NCBI RefSeq assembly: GCF_037023755.1
Contig: NZ_CP146100.1
Location: forward strand, 5,983,501-6,047,500
Length of the DNA: 64,000 bases
Direction: 5' to 3'
DNA from: Saccharopolyspora sp. SCSIO 74807
GTDB taxonomy: Bacteria; Actinomycetota; Actinomycetes; Mycobacteriales; Pseudonocardiaceae
Shown in pieces: positions 43,712 to 53,218 of the stretch (position 1 is its first letter; each line of letters starts with the position of its first letter). The notes beneath the pieces are model-generated. The model saw only the letters and a program-made list of their open reading frames with translations, did no database searches and was not told where the DNA came from. Made by a program: the position numbers and the translations under genes.

Positions 43712-44101
43712 CTACTGCTGCACCGGGACGAGCCACGGCATGTTCTCGGGTTCCTTGCGCCCCGGCAGGTGCGCGTTGAGCAACGGCGGCAGCCAGCCCG
43801 CGACCGGCATTCCGACCTCGTCGGACAACCTGGCCAGCTCGGCCGCCTGGGCCGCGTCCGGCCGGACCCGGATCAGCACCGGCCCGGAGCCGAGGTAGTG
43901 GATCTCCCGGGCCGATGGCGAGTTGATCATCGCGCGAGCGGCGTGCACCACGTCCGGCAACCGATCGCCCAACGCCTCGATCGCCTCGAACACCACGGAC
44001 GTAGCGGTGCGGCGTTCGTCCCGGTAGGTGTCCAGGCGAGCTTGCAAGGCGTCCGAGACGAACACCGTCACGGGCTCGACCGAACCGTCGTTAGAGGTCA
44101 T
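43712..44101 (-). CDS. hypothetical protein, possible ribbon-helix-helix
   Basis: A 129-residue cytoplasmic protein. The N-terminal VTVFVSDALQARLDTYRDE could form the strand-helix start of a ribbon-helix-helix DNA-binding fold; the rest includes IHYLGSGPVLIRVRPDAAQA. The family is not recognised. ATG 44101 is used. It lies between the racemase and the CdaR regulator on the same strand, so it may belong to the ureide block. Confidence 0.6.
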   Translation of the reverse strand: MTSNDGSVEPVTVFVSDALQARLDTYRDERRTATSVVFEAIEALGDRLPDVVHAARAMINSPSAREIHYLGSGPVLIRVRPDAAQAAELARLSDEVGMPVAGWLPPLLNAHLPGRKEPENMPWLVPVQQ

Positions 44102-44245
44102 GCCCGATGTCTACCAGGCCCGTCCCCGGCCGGGCCGTACAGGACCGTCCCGTTCGGACCGGCCTCGCAGCAGAACGCGGCCGGCCCGACCCGCTCGGTC
44201 ACAGGTGCCTGCTCGCCGCCTCCCCCAGCCGGGCCGCGCTCAGCC

Positions 44246-44965
44246 TCAGCGCGGCGGCCAGTTGGTCATCGTCTTGGGCCGCGGAGGTGCGTAGGTGCGC
44301 ACCTTCGAGGTCGTCAGCCCGAGGCGGATGAGGGATTCGGCGGTCGTCACCGCCGCGGTGACCCCGTCGACGACCGGCACTCCGGTGCGTTCGATCACTC
44401 GCTCGGCCAGGCCCGACATGCCGCCGCAGCCCAGGCAGACGACCTCGGCCCGGTCGTCCTGCACCGCGCGCACCGCCTCCTGGGCGATGGCTTCGACGGC
44501 GGCCCGGGGATCGCGGTCGAGTTCCAGCACCGGCAGACCGCTCGCGCGCACGGAAGCGCACCGGCTGTTCAGCCCTGCGGCGGCCAGCCGGTCCTCGATC
44601 AGTGGAACGGTGCGGTCCAGGCTGGTCACCACCGAGTAGGTGCGGCCGACGAACTGGGCGGTGCTCGCGGCGGCCTCGGTGATGTCCACGACCGGGACCT
44701 CGAGCAACTCCTGCAGGCCTTCCCGGCCGTGCTCGCCGTAGCCGGCCTGGATGACGGCGTCGAACGGTTCCGGGTAGGCCCGGACGGCTTCCATCACGGC
44801 GACCGCCGCGAGGTAGCTCTCGTAGTTGCCCTCCACCGATTCCGCGCCGAACGGCGGCGTCAGCGGGACGATCTCGGTGCCGGGAGCCGCCGCACCGGCG
44901 GCCTGCGCACCGATCGATTCGGTGATCGACGGAGTCGTGTTGACGTTGACGATGAGAATGCGCAC
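44246..44965 (-). CDS. Asp/Glu/hydantoin racemase superfamily protein
   Basis: A 239-residue protein of the hydantoin/allantoin racemase group: N-terminal ILIVNVNTTPSITESI and the C-terminal EVVCLGCGGMSGLAERV with one catalytic-position cysteine. The other usual cysteine, expected in a motif like ACFGDPG, is absent: the text reads IQAGYGEHGREG. A two-base racemase mechanism is therefore doubtful; it may be a one-cysteine isomerase or hydrolase-like relative. GTG 44965 follows AAAGGTG. It is 35 bp downstream of the NCS1 permease and likely co-transcribed, pointing to allantoin, hydantoin or a related ureide. Confidence 0.85.
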   Translation of the reverse strand: MRILIVNVNTTPSITESIGAQAAGAAAPGTEIVPLTPPFGAESVEGNYESYLAAVAVMEAVRAYPEPFDAVIQAGYGEHGREGLQELLEVPVVDITEAAASTAQFVGRTYSVVTSLDRTVPLIEDRLAAAGLNSRCASVRASGLPVLELDRDPRAAVEAIAQEAVRAVQDDRAEVVCLGCGGMSGLAERVIERTGVPVVDGVTAAVTTAESLIRLGLTTSKVRTYAPPRPKTMTNWPPR

Positions 44966-45000
44966 GATTCACCTTTCGCGAAGTCCCGTGCCGGGGCCGC

Positions 45001-46470
45001 TCACTCGGCCGCGACGGCGATCGACTCGCCGTCCACGTCCCGCCCGTCAGGATCGCGGTCACCGATGGCGGCGTAGATGACGGCCCCGAGCGCCGCACCG
45101 ATGAACCACGAGAACCCGGATGCGGCGCCGAAGGCGGGCACCAGCGCGAGCACGACGGCGATCGCCGCGGACGGGACGAACGCCCACACCGCCTTCGGGT
45201 TGTATCCGCGCCGGTAGTGGTACTCGCCCTGGGCTTGCTCGGTGTAGAGGTCCGGGACGTTCACCCGGGTCCTGCGCAGCAGCCAGTAGTCCGCCATGAT
45301 CACGCCGAACAGCGGTCCGAGCAGCGCGCCGAGGCCGCCGAGGAAGTAGTTCACCACCACCGGGTTGTCGTAGAGGTTCCAAGGCAGGATGACGATGCCG
45401 ATGACGGCGCTCACCAGCCCTGCCCGGCGGAAGTTCAGCCGCCGCGGGAAAAGGTTCACCAGCACGTAGATCGGCGCGACGAAGTTGGCGAGCAGGTTCA
45501 CCGCGATCGTCAGCAGCACCAGCGCGACCGACGCGGCCGCCAGCAGGAACGTGTTCGGAATCGTCTGGACGATGTCGGCGGGGCTGGTGATCACCCGCCC
45601 GTTCAGCTTGAACTGCGCTCCGCTGAGGACCACGACGATGGTGGCGAAGAAGAGCATGTTCACCGGGATGCCGACCAGGTTGCCACCCACGATCGAGCGG
45701 CGGCTCTTGGCCGAGCGCGTGAAGTCGCAGAAGTTCAGCACGAACGTCCCGTAGATCACGACCCAGAGCGCGGCGCCCTGCAGGACCTGCAGCCACATCG
45801 CCGCCCCGGTGAGCGGCTCGGCGGTGGACGGCGAAATGGACCAGTCCGCGCGGGCGAACATCCACACCGCCAGGCCGAACATCGTGATCAGCGTCGTCGG
45901 TGCCGCGACCGCCATGTACCTGCGGATCACGTGCATCCCGTAGCTGACGATGAGCACTTGGACGAGCCAGAGCACGAGGAAGGTGAGCCAGCCGAGCAGC
46001 GACAGCCCCAGCACCGTGTGCGCTTCCAGCTTCCGCAGTGCGGGGAACATCGCCACCAGGAGGGTGTTGAGCACCGAGGACGCGAGGTAGGTCTGGATGC
46101 CGAACCAGGCGATGGCGACGATTCCGCGGACCGCGGCCGGGATCTGCGCACCCTTCGTCCCGAACGCGATGCGGCTCATGACCGGGAACGGCACACCGGC
46201 CTTGTGCCCCATGTAGCCGGACAGCGTCAGCAGCAGGAACAGCAGCACCGAGGCGAGCAGGAACGCGGCCAGGATTCCCCACACGTTCAGCCCGAGTGCG
46301 AACAGCCCGATCGCGAACGCGTAGTTGCCGAGGCTGTGCACGTCGTTGGCCCAGAGCGTGAAGACGTTGTACGCGCCCCAGCGGCGCCCGTCCTTCTTGG
46401 TCGGGGCCAGGTCGTAGCTGTACAACCGGGGACTCGGGGTGCAGCTCGCTTCGTTGTCGGTGGCGGTCAT
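45001..46470 (-). CDS. NCS1-family nucleobase/allantoin permease
   Basis: A 489-residue permease of the NCS1 (Fur/PucI-like) family with about twelve helices. Characteristic text includes LWANDVHSLGNYAFA, NVWGILAAFLLAS, KAGVPFPVMSRIAFG, and AWFGIQTYLASSVLN, then PWNLYDNPVVVNYFLGGLG and IMADYWLLRRTRV. NCS1 proteins import uracil, cytosine, allantoin or hydantoins with Na+ or H+. Its company, a racemase-family protein and divergent AllE, favours allantoin. ATG 46470 is divergent from AllE across a 418-bp gap. Confidence 0.92.
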   Translation of the reverse strand: MTATDNEASCTPSPRLYSYDLAPTKKDGRRWGAYNVFTLWANDVHSLGNYAFAIGLFALGLNVWGILAAFLLASVLLFLLLTLSGYMGHKAGVPFPVMSRIAFGTKGAQIPAAVRGIVAIAWFGIQTYLASSVLNTLLVAMFPALRKLEAHTVLGLSLLGWLTFLVLWLVQVLIVSYGMHVIRRYMAVAAPTTLITMFGLAVWMFARADWSISPSTAEPLTGAAMWLQVLQGAALWVVIYGTFVLNFCDFTRSAKSRRSIVGGNLVGIPVNMLFFATIVVVLSGAQFKLNGRVITSPADIVQTIPNTFLLAAASVALVLLTIAVNLLANFVAPIYVLVNLFPRRLNFRRAGLVSAVIGIVILPWNLYDNPVVVNYFLGGLGALLGPLFGVIMADYWLLRRTRVNVPDLYTEQAQGEYHYRRGYNPKAVWAFVPSAAIAVVLALVPAFGAASGFSWFIGAALGAVIYAAIGDRDPDGRDVDGESIAVAAE

Positions 46471-46888
46471 CGAGCCGCCTCCGAGTTCTGCGCTGCCCCC
46501 GGGGCGGCGGTCATTCGACGCATTTGGACTCTCCGCTGAGTCAGGATCGGGCGACGCTCTCGCGGTCCATGCGACTCCGGGCGACGAGGCGCGCGGGGCA
46601 CGACGGAGCGATCGGCGGCACTACGACACCGAGCGATGTGAACTTCCGCAATATGGAAGTATACGGCTGGGATGCGGAAGACCGTAGCGACCGTCCTGAT
46701 CGCCGTCAACAGCGCCGCCGAAACCGGCTCGGCGACTCCGCGGACGCGCTGCGCGCTCATCGGCGTTCGACGCGTGACGCCTTCCGCAGTCGGCTGCTTT
46801 TGCCTATCCTCGTCCGGCGCCCGTTGTGTATACGTGAACGTATCCCGTGTTCCGCGGCCGCATCCGCCCCCAGCGAGGAAGGGATCAC
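46471..46888. promoter_or_regulatory. divergent region of NCS1 permease and allE, 418 bp
   Basis: Two inverted repeats stand out: ACTTCC-N7-GGAAGT at 46642-46660, near the middle, and ATACG-TGAA-CGTAT at 46830-46843, about 45 bp before the allE start. Either may bind the CdaR-type regulator or another factor. No gene is convincing inside. Confidence 0.55.
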
Positions 46889-47707
46889 TTGAGCCAGCCG
46901 ACCTACTTCGCCCCCGAGGGCGGCCTGCCGTCCCAATCCACCATGCTCACCGACCGCGCACTGGTCACCGAGGCGTACACGGTCATCCCGCGCGGCGTGC
47001 TGCGCGACATCGTCACCAGCAACCTTCCCGGGTGGAACGGCACTCGGGCGTGGATCCTCGCCAAGCCGATCCAAGGGTTCTCGACGACGTTCGCGCAGTA
47101 CGTCGTCGAGGTGTCGCCGGGAGGCGGCAGCACCCGGCCGGAACCGGAGCGCGGCGTCGAATCCGTCGTGTTCGTGCTCGGCGGCGAGCTGCGGCTGGTC
47201 ATCGAGGGAGCCCGGCACGACCTCACCCCCGGTGGATACGCCTACATCCCGGCCGGGGCCGACTGGTCGGTGGCCAACGATTCCGGCGAGCGAGCCAGCT
47301 TCCAGTGGGTCCGCAAGGCCTACGAACCGCTCGAGGGCTACGCGCCCGCGGCGTTCGCGGTCCAGGAGCAGGACATCCAGCCCACGCCGATGCCCGACAC
47401 CAACGGAGCATGGGCCACGACGCGGTTCGTGGACCCGGACGACCTCGCCCACGACATGCACGTCAACATCGTCACCTTCGAGCCGGGCGCGGTCATCCCG
47501 TTCACCGAGACGCACGTGATGGAGCACGGGATCTACGTGCTCGAAGGCAAGGCCGTGTACCGGCTCAACGGCGACTGGGTGGAGGTGGAGGCGGGAGACT
47601 TCATGTGGCTGCGCGCCTTCTGCCCGCAGGCTTGCTACGCGGGCGGACCGGGCAAGTTCCGGTACCTGCTCTACAAGGACGTCAACCGGCAGATCAAGCT
47701 GACCTGA
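46889..47707 (+). CDS. allE: (S)-ureidoglycine aminohydrolase
   Basis: A 272-residue bicupin like E. coli AllE (YlbA). It releases ammonia from (S)-ureidoglycine to give (S)-ureidoglycolate, the step after allantoate hydrolysis. The C-terminal cupin carries the Mn ligands in TETHVMEHGIYVLEGKA, and AHDMHVNIVTFEPGA and YKDVNRQI also match AllE. TTG 46889 is chosen because GAGGAAGGG lies just before it and the next Met is too far in. It is divergent from the NCS1 permease. Allantoinase and allantoate amidohydrolase are not in the window and must lie elsewhere. Confidence 0.9.
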   Translation: MSQPTYFAPEGGLPSQSTMLTDRALVTEAYTVIPRGVLRDIVTSNLPGWNGTRAWILAKPIQGFSTTFAQYVVEVSPGGGSTRPEPERGVESVVFVLGGELRLVIEGARHDLTPGGYAYIPAGADWSVANDSGERASFQWVRKAYEPLEGYAPAAFAVQEQDIQPTPMPDTNGAWATTRFVDPDDLAHDMHVNIVTFEPGAVIPFTETHVMEHGIYVLEGKAVYRLNGDWVEVEAGDFMWLRAFCPQACYAGGPGKFRYLLYKDVNRQIKLT

Positions 47708-47774
47708 GCGGGGGCCGGCGCCTCGCGCGCGACCGCAGCAACGGACCTCGGTCCAGGTGCAGGACAATGGAGTC

Positions 47775-48407
47775 ATGGCCGAGCAAAGTCTTTGGATGCA
47801 GAAGGTCGCCGCCGACCCCGGGCACTCCGCCTGGTACATCGACCGGCTCCGCGGCATGGCTCGCGCGGGCAACGACCTCGCCGGTGAAGCGCGCCTGGTC
47901 GACGCCATGGCCCCGCGCGGCGCGCGCATCCTCGACGCGGGTTGCGGACCCGGCCGGGTCGGAGCCGCGCTGGCCGCGGCCGGTCACGACGTCGTCGGGG
48001 TCGACGTCGACGCCGCGCTGATCGCGGCTGCCGAGCAGGACCATCCCGGGCCGCGCTGGATCGTCGGCGACCTGTCCGAACTCGAGCTGCGCGGGCACGG
48101 CATCACCGCGCCGTTCGACGTGATCGTGTGCGCCGGGAACGTGCTGCCGTTCCTGGCGCCGGGAACGCGTGGCGCCGTCCTGGCGAACTTCCGCGAACAC
48201 CTCACGGCCGAAGGGCGGCTCGCGGTCGGATTCGGGGCGGGCCGGGGATACGACTTCGACGAGTTCTTCGCCGACGCCGCGGCAGCGGGGCTCGGCACCG
48301 ACCTCAAGTTGTCCACTTGGGACTTGCGCCCGCTCGCCCGGGACTCCGGATTCCTGGTCGCGGTGCTGAGCCCGGTCGGCGGTGACGTCGCGCAGAACAC
48401 CGCCTGA
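47775..48407 (+). CDS. class I SAM-dependent methyltransferase
   Basis: A 210-residue methyltransferase. Motif I is RILDAGCGPGRVGAALA, then an acidic strand end VVGVDVD, and motif II/III text FDVIVCAGNVLPFLAPG. The N-terminal WMQKVAADPGHSAWYIDRLRG is typical of a small actinobacterial group. The acceptor is unknown. ATG 47775 is used; a GTG at 47757 is an alternative. It follows allE by 67 bp but its link to ureides is unclear. It converges on the FAD/FeS dehydrogenase gene. Confidence 0.88.
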   Translation: MAEQSLWMQKVAADPGHSAWYIDRLRGMARAGNDLAGEARLVDAMAPRGARILDAGCGPGRVGAALAAAGHDVVGVDVDAALIAAAEQDHPGPRWIVGDLSELELRGHGITAPFDVIVCAGNVLPFLAPGTRGAVLANFREHLTAEGRLAVGFGAGRGYDFDEFFADAAAAGLGTDLKLSTWDLRPLARDSGFLVAVLSPVGGDVAQNTA

Positions 48408-48412
48408 TCAGC

Positions 48413-51337
48413 TCATCGAGGAGTTGACTCGCCGCTGAGGACCTCGGCGAGATGCAACGCCCGCCGGTTGCCGCCGTGTGCGATCTGCGTCCGGCAGCTG
48501 AACCCGTCGGCCAGCACCAGCGTGTCCGCATCGGTCTCGCGCAAGGTGGGCAGCAGGGAGTGCTCCGCGCACGCCATCGACACGTCGTAGTGCCCCTGCT
48601 CGTACCCGAAGTTCCCGGCCAGGCCGCAACAACCGGAGTCGAGCACGTTCGCGTCGACGGACGCCCGCTGCAGAATCGCGGTATCCGCGGCGAATCCGAG
48701 CACCGCGTGCTGGTGGCAGTGCGGTTGCACGACCGCGCTCGCACCGACCTCGGGCGGTCGCCAGTCCTGCGAGGCGTGCGCGCGCAACGCTTCGGCGAGC
48801 GTGCTGTATTGGGACCGCAGCCGTTGCGCGTCTTCGTCGTGCGGCAGGATTTCGCGGGTGTCGGAACGGAAAACCGCGGTGCAGGACGGTTCCAGCCCGA
48901 CCACGGGTGTTCCTGCCTCGAGCCAAGGGCGCAGCAGCCGGAGGGTGCGTCGCAGCACCCGCCGGGCCGTGTCCAGCTGACCGGTCGAGATCCACGTCAA
49001 GCCGCAGCAGACCGGCTTCGTCGGCACCGCCACGCGGAATCCCGCGCTCTCCAGCACTCCCACCGCCGCCCGCGCGATCCACGGCTCGAAGTGGTTGGTG
49101 AAGGTGTCCGGCCACAGCACCACCGCGTCGGAATCACCGGGGCGCGGCTCGGCGGAGTCCCGGTGGCGCCACTGCTGCTGGAAGCACGCCCTGGCGAACC
49201 GAGGTGCTTCCCGTTCCGGCGTCACGCCCGCGAGCCGTTTGCCGAGCCGGGCCGCACCGGGTGCGTGCAAGGCGGCGTTGACCGGTCCGGGCGCCCATTG
49301 CGCGGCCTGTGCCAGCGCGGGAAGCCAGCCCAGCGAGTAGTGCACGGCCGGACGTGGCCGGTGCCGGTAGTGCTGCGCGAGGAACTCCGCCTTGTAGCTG
49401 GCCATGTCGACACCGGTCGGGCAGTCCGACTTGCACCCCTTGCAGGCCAGGCACAGGTCGAGCGAGTCATTGACGGCCTCGGAACGCCACCCGTCGCTGA
49501 TCGGCGAATCGCTGTGGCCCTGCATCATCTCGAAGAGCAACCGCGCGCGCCCGCGCGTGGAATGCTCCTCTTCGCCGGTGGCCCGGTACGACGGGCACAT
49601 CACGCCGCCCGTCGTGCTGCGGCAGTTGCCGATCCCGACGCAACGCATCACCGCCTGGTGGAAACTCGCGTCGTCATCGGGATATCCGAGGAACGTCGAG
49701 GAGTGCTCGGGCCGGTAATCCGGCCCGAGGCGGAGGTTCTCGTCCACCCGGTACGGCGCGATGACCTTGCCCGGGTTCATCCGGTTGGCCGGGTCGAAGA
49801 TGTTCTTGACTTCGGCGAACGCCCGCACCACCGGATCGCCGAACATGATGCTGAGCATCTCGCCGCGGGCCTGGCCGTCACCGTGCTCCCCGGACAACGA
49901 CCCGCCGTAGGACACGACCAGGTGCGAGGCCCGCCGCACGAACTCGCGGAAGTGGGCCACGCCCGGCCCGCTCTTGAGCCGGAACGGGATGCGGATGTGC
50001 ACGCATCCGTGTCCGAAGTGGCCGTACAGCGCGGGGCGCTCGTAGTCGAACTCGCGGAACAGCGCGAGCAGATCGCGCAGGTAGTCGCCCAGCCGCTCGG
50101 GATGGACCGCGGAATCCTCCCAGCCTTCCCAGCTTTCCGGCATGTCCGGCGGGTTCGCGGTGGCACCGAGCCCGGCCTCCCGGGCCTTGAGCATCTGCGA
50201 CTCGCGCTCGGGATCGTCGGAGACCGCGACGTCGGCGTCCTCAGTGGACTTGCCGATTCCCTCCAGCACGCGCGTCACCTGCCGGTCGGCCTCGTCCGCG
50301 GAGTTCCCTCCTGTTTGGACGAACAGCCAGCTCGATCCTTCCGGCAGCGACGCGAGCGATCCGGGGAACATCCCTTGTTCGCGGATGAAATGCGTCAGCT
50401 CGCCACCGACCGCTTCGAGCTGCAACGGGTCGCTGAGCGACAGCAGCGTCGGCACGTGATCGGCAGCGGCGGCGACATCGGCGTAGCCGAGCACGAGCAT
50501 CGCGGTGCACGGCACGGTCGGGACCAGGTCGATCTCGGCGTGCAGCACCGTCGCGAGCGTTCCCTCGCTGCCCACCAGCAGCGCGGCGACGTTGAAGCCG
50601 TCCCCGGTCACCAGCGAGTCGAGGTTGTACCCGGACACCCGGCGCGGAATGTCCGGATATCGCTGCAGAATCTCGTTCCGGTAGCGGTCGCGGACGTCCC
50701 GGAGCCGCCGGTGCAGCTCGCCCCGCCGGCCTCCTTCGGCGATGACGGCCTCGAGTTCGCGCTCGGTCAGCGGACCCACCCAGCACCGCAACCCGTCGTA
50801 GGTCAGGATCTCCAGCCGCCGGACGTTGTCGACGGTCTTGCCGTACTTCTGGGCGCTCGCGCCGCACGAGTTGTTGCCGATCATGCCGCCGATCGTGCAG
50901 TGGCTGTGCGTCGCCGGCGCGGGCCCGAACTTCTCCCGGTGCGGCCCGAGGGCGCGGTTGAGCTCGTCGTAAACGATGCCGGGCTCGACCACGCAGCTAT
51001 ATCCGGACGGATCGACCGAAACCACGCCGTTGCAGTACTTCGTCCAGTCGATCACGATCGCGACGTTCGCGCATTGCCCGCCGAGGCTCGTGCCGCCGCC
51101 GCGGGAGAGCACGGGCGCGTCGTGCTCCCGGCACACGCGCACCGCCTGCGCTCCGGCCTCGACCGACCGCGGGACGACCACACCGATCGGGACCTGCCGG
51201 TAATTCGACCCGTCGGTCGAGTAAGCGCCCCGCGAGCCCGCGTCGAACCGGACCTCGGCGTCCACAGTGGTCCGCAGCGCATCTTCCAGTGCCGTGACGT
51301 CGACCCGCGGCACGCCGGGTAGTCCGGTCGCTACCAT
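48413..51337 (-). CDS. FAD-linked oxidase / FeS 2-hydroxyacid dehydrogenase (YdiJ-like)
   Basis: A 974-residue fusion. The N-terminal half is a PCMH-type FAD domain (APVLSRGGGTSLGGQ, then IGGMIGNNSCGASAQKYGK) and the FAD-oxidase C-terminal domain (YGHFGHGCVHIRI, SGEHGDGQARGEM). The C-terminal half has an FeS ferredoxin region (CLACKGCKSDCPTGVDMA, preceded by CVGIGNCRSTTGGVMCPS) and two CCG-type segments (PVCCGLTW, DSGCCGLAGNFGYEQG). It should oxidise a D-2-hydroxyacid such as D-lactate or D-2-hydroxyglutarate and pass electrons to the respiratory chain. ATG 51337 follows CGAGGAGG. It is 84 bp downstream of the TPP enzyme, likely one operon. Confidence 0.92.
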   Translation of the reverse strand: MVATGLPGVPRVDVTALEDALRTTVDAEVRFDAGSRGAYSTDGSNYRQVPIGVVVPRSVEAGAQAVRVCREHDAPVLSRGGGTSLGGQCANVAIVIDWTKYCNGVVSVDPSGYSCVVEPGIVYDELNRALGPHREKFGPAPATHSHCTIGGMIGNNSCGASAQKYGKTVDNVRRLEILTYDGLRCWVGPLTERELEAVIAEGGRRGELHRRLRDVRDRYRNEILQRYPDIPRRVSGYNLDSLVTGDGFNVAALLVGSEGTLATVLHAEIDLVPTVPCTAMLVLGYADVAAAADHVPTLLSLSDPLQLEAVGGELTHFIREQGMFPGSLASLPEGSSWLFVQTGGNSADEADRQVTRVLEGIGKSTEDADVAVSDDPERESQMLKAREAGLGATANPPDMPESWEGWEDSAVHPERLGDYLRDLLALFREFDYERPALYGHFGHGCVHIRIPFRLKSGPGVAHFREFVRRASHLVVSYGGSLSGEHGDGQARGEMLSIMFGDPVVRAFAEVKNIFDPANRMNPGKVIAPYRVDENLRLGPDYRPEHSSTFLGYPDDDASFHQAVMRCVGIGNCRSTTGGVMCPSYRATGEEEHSTRGRARLLFEMMQGHSDSPISDGWRSEAVNDSLDLCLACKGCKSDCPTGVDMASYKAEFLAQHYRHRPRPAVHYSLGWLPALAQAAQWAPGPVNAALHAPGAARLGKRLAGVTPEREAPRFARACFQQQWRHRDSAEPRPGDSDAVVLWPDTFTNHFEPWIARAAVGVLESAGFRVAVPTKPVCCGLTWISTGQLDTARRVLRRTLRLLRPWLEAGTPVVGLEPSCTAVFRSDTREILPHDEDAQRLRSQYSTLAEALRAHASQDWRPPEVGASAVVQPHCHQHAVLGFAADTAILQRASVDANVLDSGCCGLAGNFGYEQGHYDVSMACAEHSLLPTLRETDADTLVLADGFSCRTQIAHGGNRRALHLAEVLSGESTPR

Positions 51338-51421
51338 TTCGCCTCCTCGGCCCCAAGACCTCGAGGCCGTGCGCGGTCTCCGGCGGCGCGGTGCGCGACC
51401 GCGCACCGCGCGTCCGCTCGC

Positions 51422-53218
51422 TCAGCGCCCGCTCGAACGGCCCGGCATGATCTCCTGGGCCTTGGACTTGGCGCCTTCCGCGACCACCGACCACGCCTCG
51501 GGATCGCCCTTGAGCAGCGCCGAAGCGACGTTCTCCATCTGGTCCCAGTTCGCCTGCGGCGGGATCGGCGGCACGGCCGGGTCGGTGACGAACTCGACCA
51601 GGCAAGGCCGGTCGGCTTGCAGCGCACGTCGCCACGCGCCCTCGATGTCGCCGGGCTCGTCGACCTTGATCCCGCGCAGCCCCAGGCTCTCGGCGTACTT
51701 GGCGTAGTCGAAGTCCGGCAACCGCTGGGAAGGCAGGAACTGCGGCGAACCGCTCATCGCTCGCAGCTCCCAGGTGACCTGGTTGAGGTCGCGGTTGTTG
51801 AGCACCCCGACGATCACCCGCGGGTCGTCCCAGTCCCGCCAGTAGTGCGCGATGGTGATCAGCTCGTTGATCCCGTTCATCTGCATCGCCCCGTCGCCGA
51901 CCAGTGCGAACACCGGGCGATCGGGATGCGCGAACTTGGCTCCGGTCGCGTAGGGAGCGCCCGGGCCCATGGTCGCCAACGTGCCCGACAGCGAGGCGCG
52001 CATGTCGCCGCGGATCATCAGGTGCCGGGCGTACCAGTTCGCCGCAGAGCCCGAATCCGAGGTCAGGATGGAGTCGTCCGGCAGCAGCGGGGAGAGTTCG
52101 TGGAAGACCCGCTCCGGGTTGATCGGGTCGGCTTCGACGCCCGCCCGCCGTTCCATGACGTTGCGCCAGCTGCGCACGGTGCCCTCGACCTGCTCGCGCC
52201 AGGAGCGGTCCTGCTTGCGGTGCAACCGCGCGAGCAGCTCGCGCAGCGTCGCTCGCGCGTCTCCTAGCAGGTTCACCTCGAAGGGATAGCGCATCCCGAT
52301 CATGGTCGGGTCGATGTCGATCTGCACCGCCCTGGCCTGGCCGTACTCGGGCAGGAACTGGCTGTAGGGGAAGCTCGCGCCCACCATCAGCAGCGTGTCG
52401 CAGTCCCGCATCAACTCCCAGGACGGCCGGGTGCCCAGCAGCCCGGACGCTCCGGTGACGTACGGCAGCTCGTCCGAGAGCACGTCCTTGCCCAGCAACG
52501 CCTTCGCGACACCGGCACCCAGCACGTCGGCCACCTCGACCACCTCGTCGACGGCGCCGTGCGCGCCCTGACCGATCATCATGGCCACCCGCTCGCCGGA
52601 GTTGAGGATCTCGGCGGCGTGGTCGAGGTCGGCTCGCCCCGGTGTCACGACCGAGTCCGACAGGCCGAGGCTGGAGGGCACCATCTTGAACGCGTGCGAC
52701 GGAGCGGTGTACTCCAGGTCCTGGATGTCCCCGGGAATGATCACAGCGGTCACGGTGCGCCGGGCGCGAGCCGTGCGCATCGCCCGGTCCAGCACGTTCG
52801 GCAGCTGCTGCGGCGCCGTCACCTCTTGGACGTACTCGCTGGCCACGTCCTTGTACAGCGACTTCAGGTCGATCTCCTGCTGGTAGGAACCGCCCAGCGA
52901 GGTGCTGCCCTGCTGACCCACGATCGCCACGACGGGAACGTGGTCGAGCTTCGCGTCGTAGAGGCCGTTGAGCAGGTGCACCGCACCGGGCCCTCCGGTA
53001 GCGATGCACACCCCGGTCTCCCCGGAGAACTTCGCGTAGCCGACGGCCTCGAAGGCGGCCAGTTCCTCGTGCCGCGCCTGGATGAACCGGGGATCGTCGC
53101 CCGCGCGCTGCCACGCGGCGAGGATCCCGTTGATCCCGTCACCGGCGTACGAGAAAACCTTCTCGACGCCCCACTCCCGCAACCGACGCAGTAGGTAGTC
53201 GGAGACCAACTCCGCCAT
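51422..53218 (-). CDS. pyruvate oxidase/acetolactate synthase-like TPP enzyme
   Basis: A 598-residue thiamine-diphosphate enzyme. The N-terminal catalytic glutamate is in ARHEELAAFEAVGYAKF, with TGGPGAVHLLNGLYDA next. The central domain (about 195-330) is the FAD/CoA-like fold, and the C-terminal TPP/Mg site is GDGAMQMNGINELITIAHYW with NNRDLNQ. The C-terminal tail after PQANW could be a membrane-binding region as in PoxB, so pyruvate decarboxylation to acetate with electrons to quinone is the favoured role; acetolactate synthase or related activities are alternatives. It is followed by the FAD/FeS dehydrogenase, suggesting lactate-to-pyruvate-to-acetate flow. Confidence 0.88.
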   Translation of the reverse strand: MAELVSDYLLRRLREWGVEKVFSYAGDGINGILAAWQRAGDDPRFIQARHEELAAFEAVGYAKFSGETGVCIATGGPGAVHLLNGLYDAKLDHVPVVAIVGQQGSTSLGGSYQQEIDLKSLYKDVASEYVQEVTAPQQLPNVLDRAMRTARARRTVTAVIIPGDIQDLEYTAPSHAFKMVPSSLGLSDSVVTPGRADLDHAAEILNSGERVAMMIGQGAHGAVDEVVEVADVLGAGVAKALLGKDVLSDELPYVTGASGLLGTRPSWELMRDCDTLLMVGASFPYSQFLPEYGQARAVQIDIDPTMIGMRYPFEVNLLGDARATLRELLARLHRKQDRSWREQVEGTVRSWRNVMERRAGVEADPINPERVFHELSPLLPDDSILTSDSGSAANWYARHLMIRGDMRASLSGTLATMGPGAPYATGAKFAHPDRPVFALVGDGAMQMNGINELITIAHYWRDWDDPRVIVGVLNNRDLNQVTWELRAMSGSPQFLPSQRLPDFDYAKYAESLGLRGIKVDEPGDIEGAWRRALQADRPCLVEFVTDPAVPPIPPQANWDQMENVASALLKGDPEAWSVVAEGAKSKAQEIMPGRSSGR

